Shown one piece after another: positions 18,111-25,222 of a DNA stretch of 51,041 nt. The position numbers and the translations under genes were made by a program. A model generated the notes under the pieces. It was given only the letters and a program-made list of their open reading frames with translations, ran no database searches and was not told the DNA's origin. Each line of letters begins with the position of its first letter. The first letter of the stretch is position 1. Location of the stretch: the NCBI GenBank assembly GCA_013298805.1, contig JAAFIU010000008.1:1-51041 (forward strand). The letters run 5' to 3'. The DNA is from Cytophagales bacterium (GTDB taxonomy: Bacteria > Bacteroidota > Bacteroidia > Cytophagales > Spirosomataceae).

Positions 18111-18113
18111 TTA

Positions 18114-19856
18114 CTATTCCAAACGAATACTCGCTACGCTTGCTCCCGCAGGAACCATTGGGAATACGTTTTCTTCTTTCTCACAAACAATTTCTAACAA
18201 ATATGGCGTGTTGGCTGCCAACATTTTATCCAATTCTCCCGATAATTCAGCACGGTCAGAAACCTTATGTGCATCAATGCCAAAACCTTTAGCAATGGTA
18301 ATAAAATCGGGGTTTTGCAGTTCTACGAATGAATATCTTTTCTCGAAAAACAACTGTTGCCACTGACGAACCATCCCTAAGAAATTGTTATTCAAAATGA
18401 TGATTTTCACGGGTAAACCGCTTTGAGCAATTGTTCCCAATTCTTGAATAGTCATCTGAAAACCGCCATCGCCGATTAAGGCAATAACCTCACGGTCAGG
18501 AGCTCCAACTTTAGCCCCAAAAGCAGCAGGAAGAGCAAAGCCCATTGTACCAGCACCACCCGATGTTACCAACGAATTTGGCTTCATGTACTCATAATAA
18601 CGGTTTACAATCATTTGGTGTTGCCCAACGTCGGTAACTGTAACGGCTTCGCCTTTTGTCTTTTTAGAAAGCATCGCCACGGCTTCACCCATCTTGATTT
18701 GGTCACCATCATGGAATAAATCACGTTTAGAAACTTTCTCAAATTCTATCTCATCATATTTCTTGAATTCCGCAATCCATTCGGTATGCTTACGCTCTTT
18801 GATTAATGGTAAAAGGGCTTTTAAGGCTTCTTTGGCATCACCCACAATTGGTGCGGTTGCCACGATATTCTTATTGATTTCGGCAGGGTCAATATCAATA
18901 TGAACCACTTTTGCTTGGGTGATAAACTTTGCTAAATCACCCGTTACACGGTCATCAAAACGCATTCCGATGGCGATAATTAAATCGGCTTCATCCGTCA
19001 AAACATTCGCTCCATAATTTCCGTGCATTCCCAACCAACCAATATAATTTGGGTGATTGTGCGGCAACGCTGACATTCCCAAAAGCGTAGTAGCTACTGG
19101 AATATCCGCTTTACGAGCAAAAGCGTCTAATTCATCCTGAGCGTTGGCAATTAAAACACCATGACCCGCAAAAATATAAGGTTTTTGAGCTGAATTTATC
19201 AATTTAGCCGCCTCCTCAACTTGCGATTGCTTTGGAATATATCTCGGACGATAACTTACTATTTCATCACAAGGTTTATAGACAAATGGTTTTGTCATAA
19301 AATCTGCTTGGGCGGTGCGAGTAATATCCAATAATACAGGGCCTGGACGACCAGACTCGGCAATATAAAATGCCTTTGCCATGATTTCTGGAATTTCATC
19401 GGCATCTGTAATTTGGTAATTCCATTTGGTTACTGGCATTGACATACCAATAATATCACATTCTTGGAAAGCATCCGTTCCCAATAAATTTGCCTTTACC
19501 TGTCCGACCAAACAAACCATCGGTGTTGAGTCTAAAAGGGCATCAGCGATGGGAGTCATTAAATTAGTTGCTCCTGGGCCAGATGTCACCATGGCTACAC
19601 CCGCACGCCCCGTCATACGAGCGTATCCTTGAGCAGCGTGTCCAGCACCTTGTTCGTGACGAACCAAAATGTGTTTGATACGGTCTTGATAATCATAGAG
19701 GGCATCATAAGTTGGCATAATTGCCCCTCCAGGATAACCGAAAATAGTTTTTACATTATTTTCTACTAAACATTGCATGATGGCTTGAGCGCCCGACAAA
19801 AACTTGGGAGGCTCGATTGTGGTCGCTTCTGCGGTCATGGTTTGTGTGTTTGCCAT
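18114..19856 (-). CDS. ilvB: Acetolactate synthase large (catalytic) subunit
   Basis: The 580-residue enzyme condenses two pyruvates, or pyruvate and 2-oxobutyrate, using thiamine diphosphate. It has the N-terminal binding domain with GYPGGAIMPTYDALY (40-54) and the catalytic Glu68 in VRHEQGAGHAAQGYAR. A central FAD-type domain follows (LPHNHPNYIGWLGMHGNYGA). The C-terminal ThDP motif starts with GDGGF at 462 and ends with the NNN at about 488-490. The length and layout match biosynthetic AHAS, not catabolic ALS. A perfect 19-base palindrome lies 64 bases upstream of the start. The regulatory subunit IlvN is downstream, beyond the repeat-flanked pseudogene. Confidence 0.96.
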   Translation of the reverse strand: MANTQTMTAEATTIEPPKFLSGAQAIMQCLVENNVKTIFGYPGGAIMPTYDALYDYQDRIKHILVRHEQGAGHAAQGYARMTGRAGVAMVTSGPGATNLMTPIADALLDSTPMVCLVGQVKANLLGTDAFQECDIIGMSMPVTKWNYQITDADEIPEIMAKAFYIAESGRPGPVLLDITRTAQADFMTKPFVYKPCDEIVSYRPRYIPKQSQVEEAAKLINSAQKPYIFAGHGVLIANAQDELDAFARKADIPVATTLLGMSALPHNHPNYIGWLGMHGNYGANVLTDEADLIIAIGMRFDDRVTGDLAKFITQAKVVHIDIDPAEINKNIVATAPIVGDAKEALKALLPLIKERKHTEWIAEFKKYDEIEFEKVSKRDLFHDGDQIKMGEAVAMLSKKTKGEAVTVTDVGQHQMIVNRYYEYMKPNSLVTSGGAGTMGFALPAAFGAKVGAPDREVIALIGDGGFQMTIQELGTIAQSGLPVKIIILNNNFLGMVRQWQQLFFEKRYSFVELQNPDFITIAKGFGIDAHKVSDRAELSGELDKMLAANTPYLLEIVCEKEENVFPMVPAGASVASIRLE

Positions 19857-19919
19857 GTTGTTAATTTTTTAATTGAATAATTTTATTCTTGTGGTTTTGT
19901 GTCTTTTTGTATTTTTCTA

Positions 19920-19938
19920 AGGTCACAAATTGTGACCT
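19920..19938. promoter_or_regulatory. Perfect 19-base palindrome upstream of ilvB (candidate operator)
   Basis: AGGTCACAAATTGTGACCT is a perfect dyad with a single central A, located 64 bases before the ilvB start. No T run follows, so it is not a terminator. Its half-site GGTCACAA is compatible with a dimeric helix-turn-helix regulator; the factor is not identifiable. Confidence 0.5.
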
Positions 19939-20022
19939 CATTTTTAAAGCATTCCAAGCTATATTTTTATGCTTTTTTAAAATATTTGATATGATTATTT
20001 TAAGAACTCTCTATCTCAAAAA

Positions 20023-20913
20023 CTAATTTTCTTCTATTTCTGGTTTCTCAACTTGAAGTCCTTTTTCGAGATGTGCCCTCTCTATGAAAAGTCGTGTCTC
20101 TTTTTCATCTGGATAAGTAATTTTGAAATCAATTTTAGCATTACTATTCTTTTTAAATTTTTCAATCTGATTTCTAAAATCACTAACTTTCAAAGTCCCA
20201 TCATCACATCCCGTTTCATGTTCTCCTAAATTTTTAACATTACAATTTTTATCAATTTCAAAAAATTTCCATATTCGAGCTTCTGCCCCACAACAAGTTC
20301 CTCTGCATTGATAATATAAACAATTAGGTCTTTGTCCTTCTAAAAACAAATACATTTTATTGTTGATTTCAATGTTGAAAGCAATAGACATTTGTTCTTG
20401 TGGATCAAGATTCAGAAACGCATAACATTCTTTAAACTGTATTTCAAATGAACTATATGTATCATCTTTTAGTAATTTTAGTTTAACAGGAAGTTTTTTA
20501 TTTGTTTTCTTATTAACCCAAATTCCCTCACAATTTCCATTATTACATTTTAACGTAAATTTTCCTGTAACTTCTTCATTGCTAATCTCAGTAAGGTTCA
20601 GAGAATCAATACCATCCCAACTGAATTTAGTCCCAATCAAATCAATAAAATTCTTGTTTTTATCATAACTGTAAGTACCATGATTTTTTGTACTATACAT
20701 TCCCCAATGGTCATTATCACCACATTCATCTCTATAATATTCATCATCAATCAAAGTCATGTTAAATTTGAACTTACCATCAATAATACCATCATAACGA
20801 GTAGGATAGTATCGATTAAAAGCCTTTGTTTTTTGACTATTTATTTTGTTTTCAGTCTGCGAAAATCCTGATAATGAAAGACTTATTAAAATAATGGTGA
20901 GTGTCTTTTTCAT
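20023..20913 (-). CDS. Exported hypothetical protein
   Basis: The 296-residue protein has a signal peptide (MKKTLTIILISLSLSGFSQ, residues 1-19). After it comes a beta-rich domain with YYPTRYDGIIDGKFKFNMTL and paired cysteines in LKCNNGNCEGIW. A C-terminal domain carries YYQCRGTCCGAEARIWKFFE and HETGCDDGTLKVSD, so at least seven cysteines are likely to form disulfides in the periplasm. I do not recognise the family. It lies between ilvB and ilvD on the same strand but has no visible link to branched-chain amino acid synthesis and looks like an insertion into that locus. A 166-base gap separates it from ilvB, which suggests ilvB has its own promoter. Confidence 0.6.
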   Translation of the reverse strand: MKKTLTIILISLSLSGFSQTENKINSQKTKAFNRYYPTRYDGIIDGKFKFNMTLIDDEYYRDECGDNDHWGMYSTKNHGTYSYDKNKNFIDLIGTKFSWDGIDSLNLTEISNEEVTGKFTLKCNNGNCEGIWVNKKTNKKLPVKLKLLKDDTYSSFEIQFKECYAFLNLDPQEQMSIAFNIEINNKMYLFLEGQRPNCLYYQCRGTCCGAEARIWKFFEIDKNCNVKNLGEHETGCDDGTLKVSDFRNQIEKFKKNSNAKIDFKITYPDEKETRLFIERAHLEKGLQVEKPEIEEN

Positions 20914-21027
20914 TTTTAATTAATAGACTTTTAAATAAGTACAAAATTTAACCCTTTTATAAATCCAATCTCTTTGCGAGCATTTTCAGGATTTATTAAT
21001 GCTATGATATTTCGTTATACTAATCCG

Positions 21028-21486
21028 TTACACTCCCACCACTCCATAAGTTTTCATTGCTCCCGCAATTTGGCTTTCCTCCGTCGTTTCTGAATATAAA
21101 AAATAGCTTGGAGCTTGTATTGGTTCAGCTTTTGTTACAATTATTTCAATCACTGCTTTGATAGGGAATTTATCAGTAAATAAATCTATTAAAGGCTGTA
21201 CTTTTGGGGTAAATGCTAAATCATTTTTATCAATAATTGAGGCGACTCCTTTCAATTTATATCCTTTTTGAACAAAAATATCTATAAAACTTACGCTCAC
21301 TTTAGGATTATTTTTGATATTTTCGATACTATTCAAGGAGGCAAGATGAGCAATCAACAAGGTATTATCTTCCGAAAAGGTAAACATTTCTTTCGGAGAG
21401 ACATTCGGGAAATTATCCGCATCACAAGTCGCTAACCAACATAATACGCTTTGATGAATATATTTTTTGATGTCGTCATTTAACAT
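21028..21486 (-). CDS. Pyridoxamine 5'-phosphate oxidase-like FMN-binding protein
   Basis: The 152-residue protein begins LNDDIKKYIHQSVLCWLATC, followed by NFPNVSPKEMFTF and LLIAHLASLNSIENIKNNPK, the split-barrel fold that binds FMN in the PNPOx-like superfamily. A conserved strand follows as VSFIDIFVQKGYKLKGVASI. Members outside the true PdxH group reduce diverse substrates with flavin; the substrate here is unknown, and it lacks the length of true PdxH (about 215 residues). It lies on the minus strand between the hypothetical gene and a palindrome array. Confidence 0.8.
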   Translation of the reverse strand: MLNDDIKKYIHQSVLCWLATCDADNFPNVSPKEMFTFSEDNTLLIAHLASLNSIENIKNNPKVSVSFIDIFVQKGYKLKGVASIIDKNDLAFTPKVQPLIDLFTDKFPIKAVIEIIVTKAEPIQAPSYFLYSETTEESQIAGAMKTYGVVGV

Positions 21487-21503
21487 TTGTGTTTGCTTTT
21501 TTT

Positions 21504-21600
21504 GTCTGAATTGGGATTCGTGGGATTCATGGATTAATTGGATTCTGTATTCAATTTTTAATCCAAAGATTCCATTAATCCCACGAATCTTAATTCAGAC
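21504..21600. repeat. 97-base palindrome (GTCTGAA/GGATTCGTGGGATT family)
   Basis: The outer arms GTCTGAATTGGGATTCGTGG and CCACGAATCTTAATTCAGAC pair almost perfectly, and inner blocks (ATGGATTAATTGGATT with AATCC...ATTCCAT) extend the fold. It is followed directly by a half copy at 21601-21650 ending in the same AATTCAGAC. Confidence 0.8.
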
Positions 21601-21653
21601 TTTTTATTTAATCCAAAAAATCCACCAATCCCACGAATCCAAATTCAGACATT

Positions 21654-22037
21654 TTACCTCCCTTTCGGATGCCTTAATCTTTTAATTTCTAAACTCTTAG
21701 CTCCAAAATTAAGGAGTAGTCCTTTATCCATTTTATACGCAACTAAATAATTTAATCCTTGGGCTAAATGAACATCCTCTAACTTAATTATAGCCTTTAA
21801 TTCTACAACAATTTCATTTGCTATTACAAAATCAACTCTTCTACTTCCAATATTCTGATTATCGTAAAAAATAGGCATTTCAACTTCTCTTGCAAAATCC
21901 ACACCTTGATTTTTCATTTCAATTGCTAAGGCACGCTGATAAATAACTTCTTGAAATCCGTTTCCCAAAAAAGAATGTACTTTCATAGCACAACCTATGA
22001 CTTTATAGGTCAAATCATCTTGTATTTCTTCTTTCAT
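21654..22037 (-). CDS. GxxExxY protein (PD-(D/E)xK-like)
   Basis: The 127-residue protein has the name-giving motif G25-N-G-F-Q-E30-V-I-Y33 after a helix with KVHSFL. RRVDFVI has Asp69 and VVELKA has Glu79 and Lys81, so the Asp...Glu-x-Lys spacing fits a PD-(D/E)xK nuclease-type core. The gene family is widespread and often multi-copy in Bacteroidota, with no proven function. It is bounded on both sides by members of one palindrome family (21504-21650 and 22071-22432) and sits inside the ilv locus between ilvB and ilvD. This is the same kind of position as the two four-helix-bundle genes. It appears intact. Confidence 0.85.
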   Translation of the reverse strand: MKEEIQDDLTYKVIGCAMKVHSFLGNGFQEVIYQRALAIEMKNQGVDFAREVEMPIFYDNQNIGSRRVDFVIANEIVVELKAIIKLEDVHLAQGLNYLVAYKMDKGLLLNFGAKSLEIKRLRHPKGR

Positions 22038-22070
22038 TTTTTGTAGTTATTTATTGACACCGTTTACTAT

Positions 22071-22182
22071 GTCTGAATTTGGATTGCGAAACGTCGCACC
22101 GTATAGGATTTATAGATTAATTGGATTCTGTACTCAATTTTTAATCCAAAAAATCCACCAATCCCACGAATCCTAATTCAGA
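22071..22182. repeat. Palindrome copy B, upstream of GxxExxY gene
   Basis: It starts GTCTGAATTTGGATTGCGAA and ends CCCACGAATCCTAATTCAGA. One arm carries the GCGAAACGTCGCACCGTAT variant and the other the CCACGAATCC variant, so the two arms are of different subtypes. Confidence 0.7.
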
Positions 22183-22213
22183 TGATTATTTAATCCAAAA
22201 AATCTATTCATCT

Positions 22214-22303
22214 GTCTGAATTGGGATTGCGAAACGTCGCACCGTATAGGATTTATAGATGAATTGGATTTTCAGCACGATATTTAATCCAATTCATTCA
22301 TCA
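22214..22303. repeat. Palindrome copy C
   Basis: The segment starts GTCTGAATTGGGATTGCGAA and carries the GCGAAACGTCGCACCGTAT block once. It ends in ATTCATTCATCA before copy D begins, with no matching right arm, so it looks like a truncated unit. Confidence 0.65.
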
Positions 22304-22432
22304 GTCTGAATTGAGATTGCGAAACGTCGCACCGTATAGGATTTATAGATTAATTAGATTCTGTACTCAATTTTTAATCCAATTCATCCACCAATCCAAT
22401 ACGGTGCGACGTTTCGCAATCCAAATTCAGAC
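22304..22432. repeat. 129-base palindrome copy D next to ilvD
   Basis: The left arm GTCTGAATTGAGATTGCGAA with CGTCGCACCGTAT is mirrored by ATACGGTGCGACG and TTTCGCAATCCAAATTCAGA. It ends eight bases before the ilvD stop codon. Together with B and C it fills the 402-base gap 22038-22439, which contains no gene. Confidence 0.8.
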
Positions 22433-22439
22433 AATCCAT

Positions 22440-24128
22440 CTACAAATCCGTCACACAACCTTCACTCGCCGAGCTTACGTTTTTCACGTATTTACGCAAA
22501 ACACCTTGCTTAAATGGCGACTCGATTGGTTTCCAAAGTTTACGTCTTTCTGCCAATTCTTCGTCTGAAACGTGTAAATGAAGGATATTATTGGTAGCAT
22601 CAATCGTGATTAAATCTCCGTCTTTTACCAAACCAATATTTCCACCTACTTGAGCCTCTGGCGTAACGTGTCCAACCACAAAACCGTGCGTACCACCCGA
22701 GAAACGCCCGTCGGTAATCATCGCAACTTTATTTCCCAAACCTGCACCCATCACTGCCGAAGTTGGTTTCAACATTTCTGGCATTCCTGGTCCACCTTTT
22801 GGACCTTCGTTACGAATTACAATTACTTGTCCTTCCACGATTTCGCCTTTTTGCAAGAATTCTATTACTTCTTCTTCACATTCACAAACTTTGGCAACTC
22901 CTTCAAATTTCTCGCCTTCTTTTCCTGTGATTTTCGCCACTGCTCCATCCGTAGCCAAGTTTCCGTACAAAATTTGTAAGTGACCTGTCGCTTTTATTGG
23001 ACTTGTCAATGGCACAATTATTTTTTGCGTATCAAAATTCAGCGCAGGAACTTCCGCTAAATTTTCAGCAATGGTTTTTCCCGTAATCGTCATACAATCT
23101 CCGTGCAATAAACCTTCTTGTAACAAGTATTTCATTACCGCAGGCACTCCACCAATTGCCAACATATCTTCCATGTAGTATTTTCCAGAAGGTTTTAAGT
23201 CAGCGATTAAAGGCGTTTTATCAGAGATTGCTTGAATATCTTTCAAAGTAAATTCAACCTCCGCTGCACGAGCAATTGCCAAATAATGAAGCACTGCATT
23301 TGTTGAACCACCCATTGCCATTACAACTGTCATAGCGTTTTCAAATGCCTTACGAGTCATAATGTCACGTGGACAAATATTTTTCTCTAACAAGTTTTTC
23401 ATGGCAGCACCAATCGCTAAACATTCTGCTTTTTTGCCTTCGTGCGTTGCTGGATATGATGATGAATTTGGCAAAGTCAAACCCATTGCTTCCATCGAAC
23501 TCGCCATTGTGTTAGCTGTGTACATACCGCCGCAAGCTCCTGCTCCTGGAATTGCATTTCTGATAACACCTTCGTAATCTTCATCAGAAATATTCCCTGC
23601 AAACTTCTTTCCTAAAGCTTCAAAAGCCGAAACGATGTCTAATTTTTGTCCTTTGTATTCTCCTGAGCGAATTGTTCCTCCGTAAACCAACATGGCAGGA
23701 CGGTTCAAACGAGCAATTGCCATCATGGCTCCTGGCATATTTTTGTCGCAACCCACCACGGCAATTACACCATCGTACCATTGAGCTCCCACTACGTTTT
23801 CGATTGAATCAGCAATTAAATCACGAGAAGGCAAAGAATATGACATTCCGTTATTACCGTTAGTCATTCCGTCCGACACCCCAATGGTGTGGAAAATCAA
23901 ACCTACCATTCCATTTTCTTGAATACCTTTTTTGACGTGAACTGAAAGTCCGTTCAAGTGCATATTACAAGTATTTCCTTCATAACCCGTGCTGGCAATA
24001 CCAATTTGGGCTTTTTGCATATCTTCTGTTGTCAGACCGATACCATAAAGCATCGCTTTTGCAGCAGGGTTTGTAACTTCTTGAGTAAGTGTACGAGAGA
24101 ATTTGTTAAGTTGATTTTCAGTACTCAT
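22440..24128 (-). CDS. ilvD: Dihydroxy-acid dehydratase
   Basis: The 562-residue enzyme dehydrates the dihydroxy acids of the valine and isoleucine pathways and needs an iron-sulfur cluster. The three cluster cysteines are visible: Cys54 ([11 protein letters not shown]), Cys127 ([18 protein letters not shown]) and Cys199 ([19 protein letters not shown]). The substrate-binding region has [13 protein letters not shown] near 274-286 and the C-terminal swivel domain has [20 protein letters not shown]. It is the first biosynthetic gene of the minus-strand ilv transcript. Upstream are a promoter, leader peptide and terminator; a repeat-flanked four-helix-bundle gene lies between that control region and ilvD. 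Confidence 0.97.
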   Translation of the reverse strand: MSTENQLNKFSRTLTQEVTNPAAKAMLYGIGLTTEDMQKAQIGIASTGYEGNTCNMHLNGLSVHVKKGIQENGMVGLIFHTIGVSDGMTNGNNGMSYSLPSRDLIADSIENVVGAQWYDGVIAVVGCDKNMPGAMMAIARLNRPAMLVYGGTIRSGEYKGQKLDIVSAFEALGKKFAGNISDEDYEGVIRNAIPGAGACGGMYTANTMASSMEAMGLTLPNSSSYPATHEGKKAECLAIGAAMKNLLEKNICPRDIMTRKAFENAMTVVMAMGGSTNAVLHYLAIARAAEVEFTLKDIQAISDKTPLIADLKPSGKYYMEDMLAIGGVPAVMKYLLQEGLLHGDCMTITGKTIAENLAEVPALNFDTQKIIVPLTSPIKATGHLQILYGNLATDGAVAKITGKEGEKFEGVAKVCECEEEVIEFLQKGEIVEGQVIVIRNEGPKGGPGMPEMLKPTSAVMGAGLGNKVAMITDGRFSGGTHGFVVGHVTPEAQVGGNIGLVKDGDLITIDATNNILHLHVSDEELAERRKLWKPIESPFKQGVLRKYVKNVSSASEGCVTDL

Positions 24129-24177
24129 GATTGATTTGATTATTAAAGAAGGTATTTAAACCCCCAAAATGAATTCA

Positions 24178-24211
24178 GAATTCAGAACAAGGAATGTAGA
24201 AGTTAGAAGTA
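24178..24211 (+). repeat. Left arm of 34-base inverted repeat flanking four-helix-bundle gene
   Basis: GAATTCAGAACAAGGAATGT and the next 14 bases are the reverse complement of 24672-24705 with a single mismatch. The arm lies between ilvD and the end of the four-helix-bundle gene. Confidence 0.88.
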
Positions 24212-24236
24212 GCGTTACCTCATTTTCATCTACTTA

Positions 24237-24627
24237 CTACTTTGGCTGAATTCGGTTATTGTGATTTTGTTGTGCTGTATTTAAACTCTTTGTAAAAATT
24301 GAGATTAATTCGTCATTTTCCTTTTTAACTTTTTCAAGAAAAGCAGAATTAACGATGTATGCTTTTCTGCCAATAAATTTTAGACAAACGAAGGTTTCCT
24401 TCAATTCCTTCAGGCAAATTTTCATCTTATGAATAAAATCATTTTTCGATTCTGCCGCTTGAGCCTCTCCATAATTCAACATTGGCGATGTCGATGAACG
24501 AGCCAGTTGTCCAGCAATATGGTTTGCAGTCCGATTATTAGGCAATAATTCCACTATTTCGGTTGCTAAAACAGCAAACTCTATTAGCCTGTCTTCTAAA
24601 TCGAATTTTTCTTTTTACTAATTCCAT
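24237..24627 (-). pseudogene. Four-helix-bundle protein with N-terminal frameshift
   Basis: The frame 24237-24554 encodes LPNNRTANHIAGQLARSSTS, NYGEAQAAESKNDFIHKMKI and LKELKETFVCLKFIGRKAYI, the second subtype of the four-helix-bundle (23S intervening-sequence) family. The expected N-terminus FDLEDRLIEFAVLATEIVEL continues upstream in the same frame to about 24600. It can only be reached from the ATG at 24627 (MELVKRK) if one A of an A5 run is skipped. A second copy of this 5' segment at 24706-24734 has the shorter A run, which supports a one-base insertion here. A shorter product starting at the internal ATG at 24554 is possible but lacks helix 1. It lies within inverted repeats, between the ilv leader and ilvD. 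Confidence 0.8.
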
Positions 24628-24630
24628 TGT
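24601..24630 (-). repeat. Direct repeat of the gene 5' end, copy 1 (shifted)
   Basis: On the minus strand this segment covers ATGGAATTAGT and the A-rich codons after it. It matches 24706-24734 with two substitutions and one extra base in the A run. Confidence 0.75.
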
Positions 24631-24671
24631 GTAGTTTTATGTTGGTTATTATCAAGAATAATTGGTGTATC

Positions 24672-24705
24672 TACTTCTAAATTCTACATTCCTTGTTCTG
24701 AATTC
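24672..24705 (-). repeat. Right arm of 34-base inverted repeat
   Basis: TACTTCTAAATTCTACATTC and the following 14 bases pair with 24178-24211, 33 of 34 positions. On the minus strand this arm begins immediately after the ninth codon of the duplicated gene start at 24731. Confidence 0.88.
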
Positions 24706-24734
24706 TCAAATTTTCTTTTGACTAATTCCATTGT
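24706..24734 (-). repeat. Direct repeat of the gene 5' end, copy 2 (in-frame length)
   Basis: On the minus strand this encodes MELVKRKFE from an ATG at 24731 and then runs into the inverted-repeat arm, stopping after NSEQGM. It lies about 75 bases upstream of copy 1 and looks like the original start region left behind by an insertion or tandem duplication. Confidence 0.7.
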
Positions 24735-24756
24735 CTCAATTCAACTCAAACAAATA

Positions 24757-24788
24757 AAAGACCTTCCTCCAAATAGAGAAAGGTCTTT
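24757..24788 (-). terminator. ilv attenuator terminator
   Basis: On the minus strand AAAGACCTT (24788-24780) pairs perfectly with AAGGTCTTT (24765-24757) around a 14-base loop, followed by TATTTGTTTG. It lies 31 bases after the stop of the Ile/Val/Leu-rich leader peptide and before the first structural gene, the position of an attenuator. Confidence 0.8.
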
Positions 24789-24818
24789 CAATGATATATA
24801 AAAGCCTATCTCTCAATT

Positions 24819-24869
24819 TTAGCAGAGCAGAATTAGGACTACAATAATATTTACAGAATTTTGAAGCAT
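24819..24869 (-). CDS. ilv leader peptide (attenuator)
   Basis: The 16-residue peptide is MLQNSVNIIVVLILLC followed by TAA. Residues 8-15 are eight consecutive branched-chain residues (ATT ATT GTA GTC CTA ATT CTG CTC), encoded with five different codon types that require Ile, Val and Leu tRNAs together. It lies about 52 bases downstream of the predicted transcription start and 31 bases upstream of an intrinsic terminator ahead of ilvD. By analogy to ilvL-type leaders, stalling at scarce charged tRNA would favour an antiterminator and read-through. A GAGAGATAGG segment between stop and terminator can pair imperfectly with CCTTTCTC of the terminator arm, but I have not modelled the fold. Confidence 0.85.
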   Translation of the reverse strand: MLQNSVNIIVVLILLC

Positions 24870-24927
24870 CTCAATTAATTATATTATTTAACAGCGAAAA
24901 TTCGCTGCATTATTATTCGATACTGAA

Positions 24928-24960
24928 CAAATATACAGGAGTTTATTTCTTAATTGCAAA
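24928..24960 (-). promoter_or_regulatory. Consensus Bacteroidota promoter of the ilv leader
   Basis: On the minus strand TTTG (24960-24957) is followed after exactly 21 bases by TATATTTG (24935-24928), matching TTTG-N19-21-TAnnTTTG at every defined position. Transcription would start near 24921, about 52 bases before the leader peptide. Confidence 0.7.
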
Positions 24961-25222
24961 GAAAAACCAAATAATATTTCACCAATTCACACTTTCGCCA
25001 ATGATTATTTTCTGAAATATCCATAAAATTCAAAAGAAAATTCTTTAAATAATTAAATTTACTATCTTTTATTTTGAAAAAATGAACAGATTCAAGAGAA
25101 AATATTTTTACAAAAATTGTAAAAATGAATTTAGCGAAAATTCGCAAATTGACTTTTTGTTTATTATTGGTAAGATTTTCAAATCTTCCTCCATTTCTTC
25201 TTATTTCCATTTTTCCTCAATA
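24961..25222. other. AT-rich gap upstream of the ilv promoter
   Basis: This stretch holds only low-complexity A/T-rich frames on both strands (for example 24950-25210 minus), rich in Phe, Lys and Asn and without family features. I see no gene or clear signal in it. Confidence 0.4.

Noticed and set aside
24950-25210. Minus-strand frame of 86 codons in the ilv promoter gap
   Set aside because: It is Phe/Lys/Asn-rich low-complexity sequence, overlaps the predicted ilv promoter, and an overlapping plus-strand frame (25082-25267) is equally open; neither looks like a protein.
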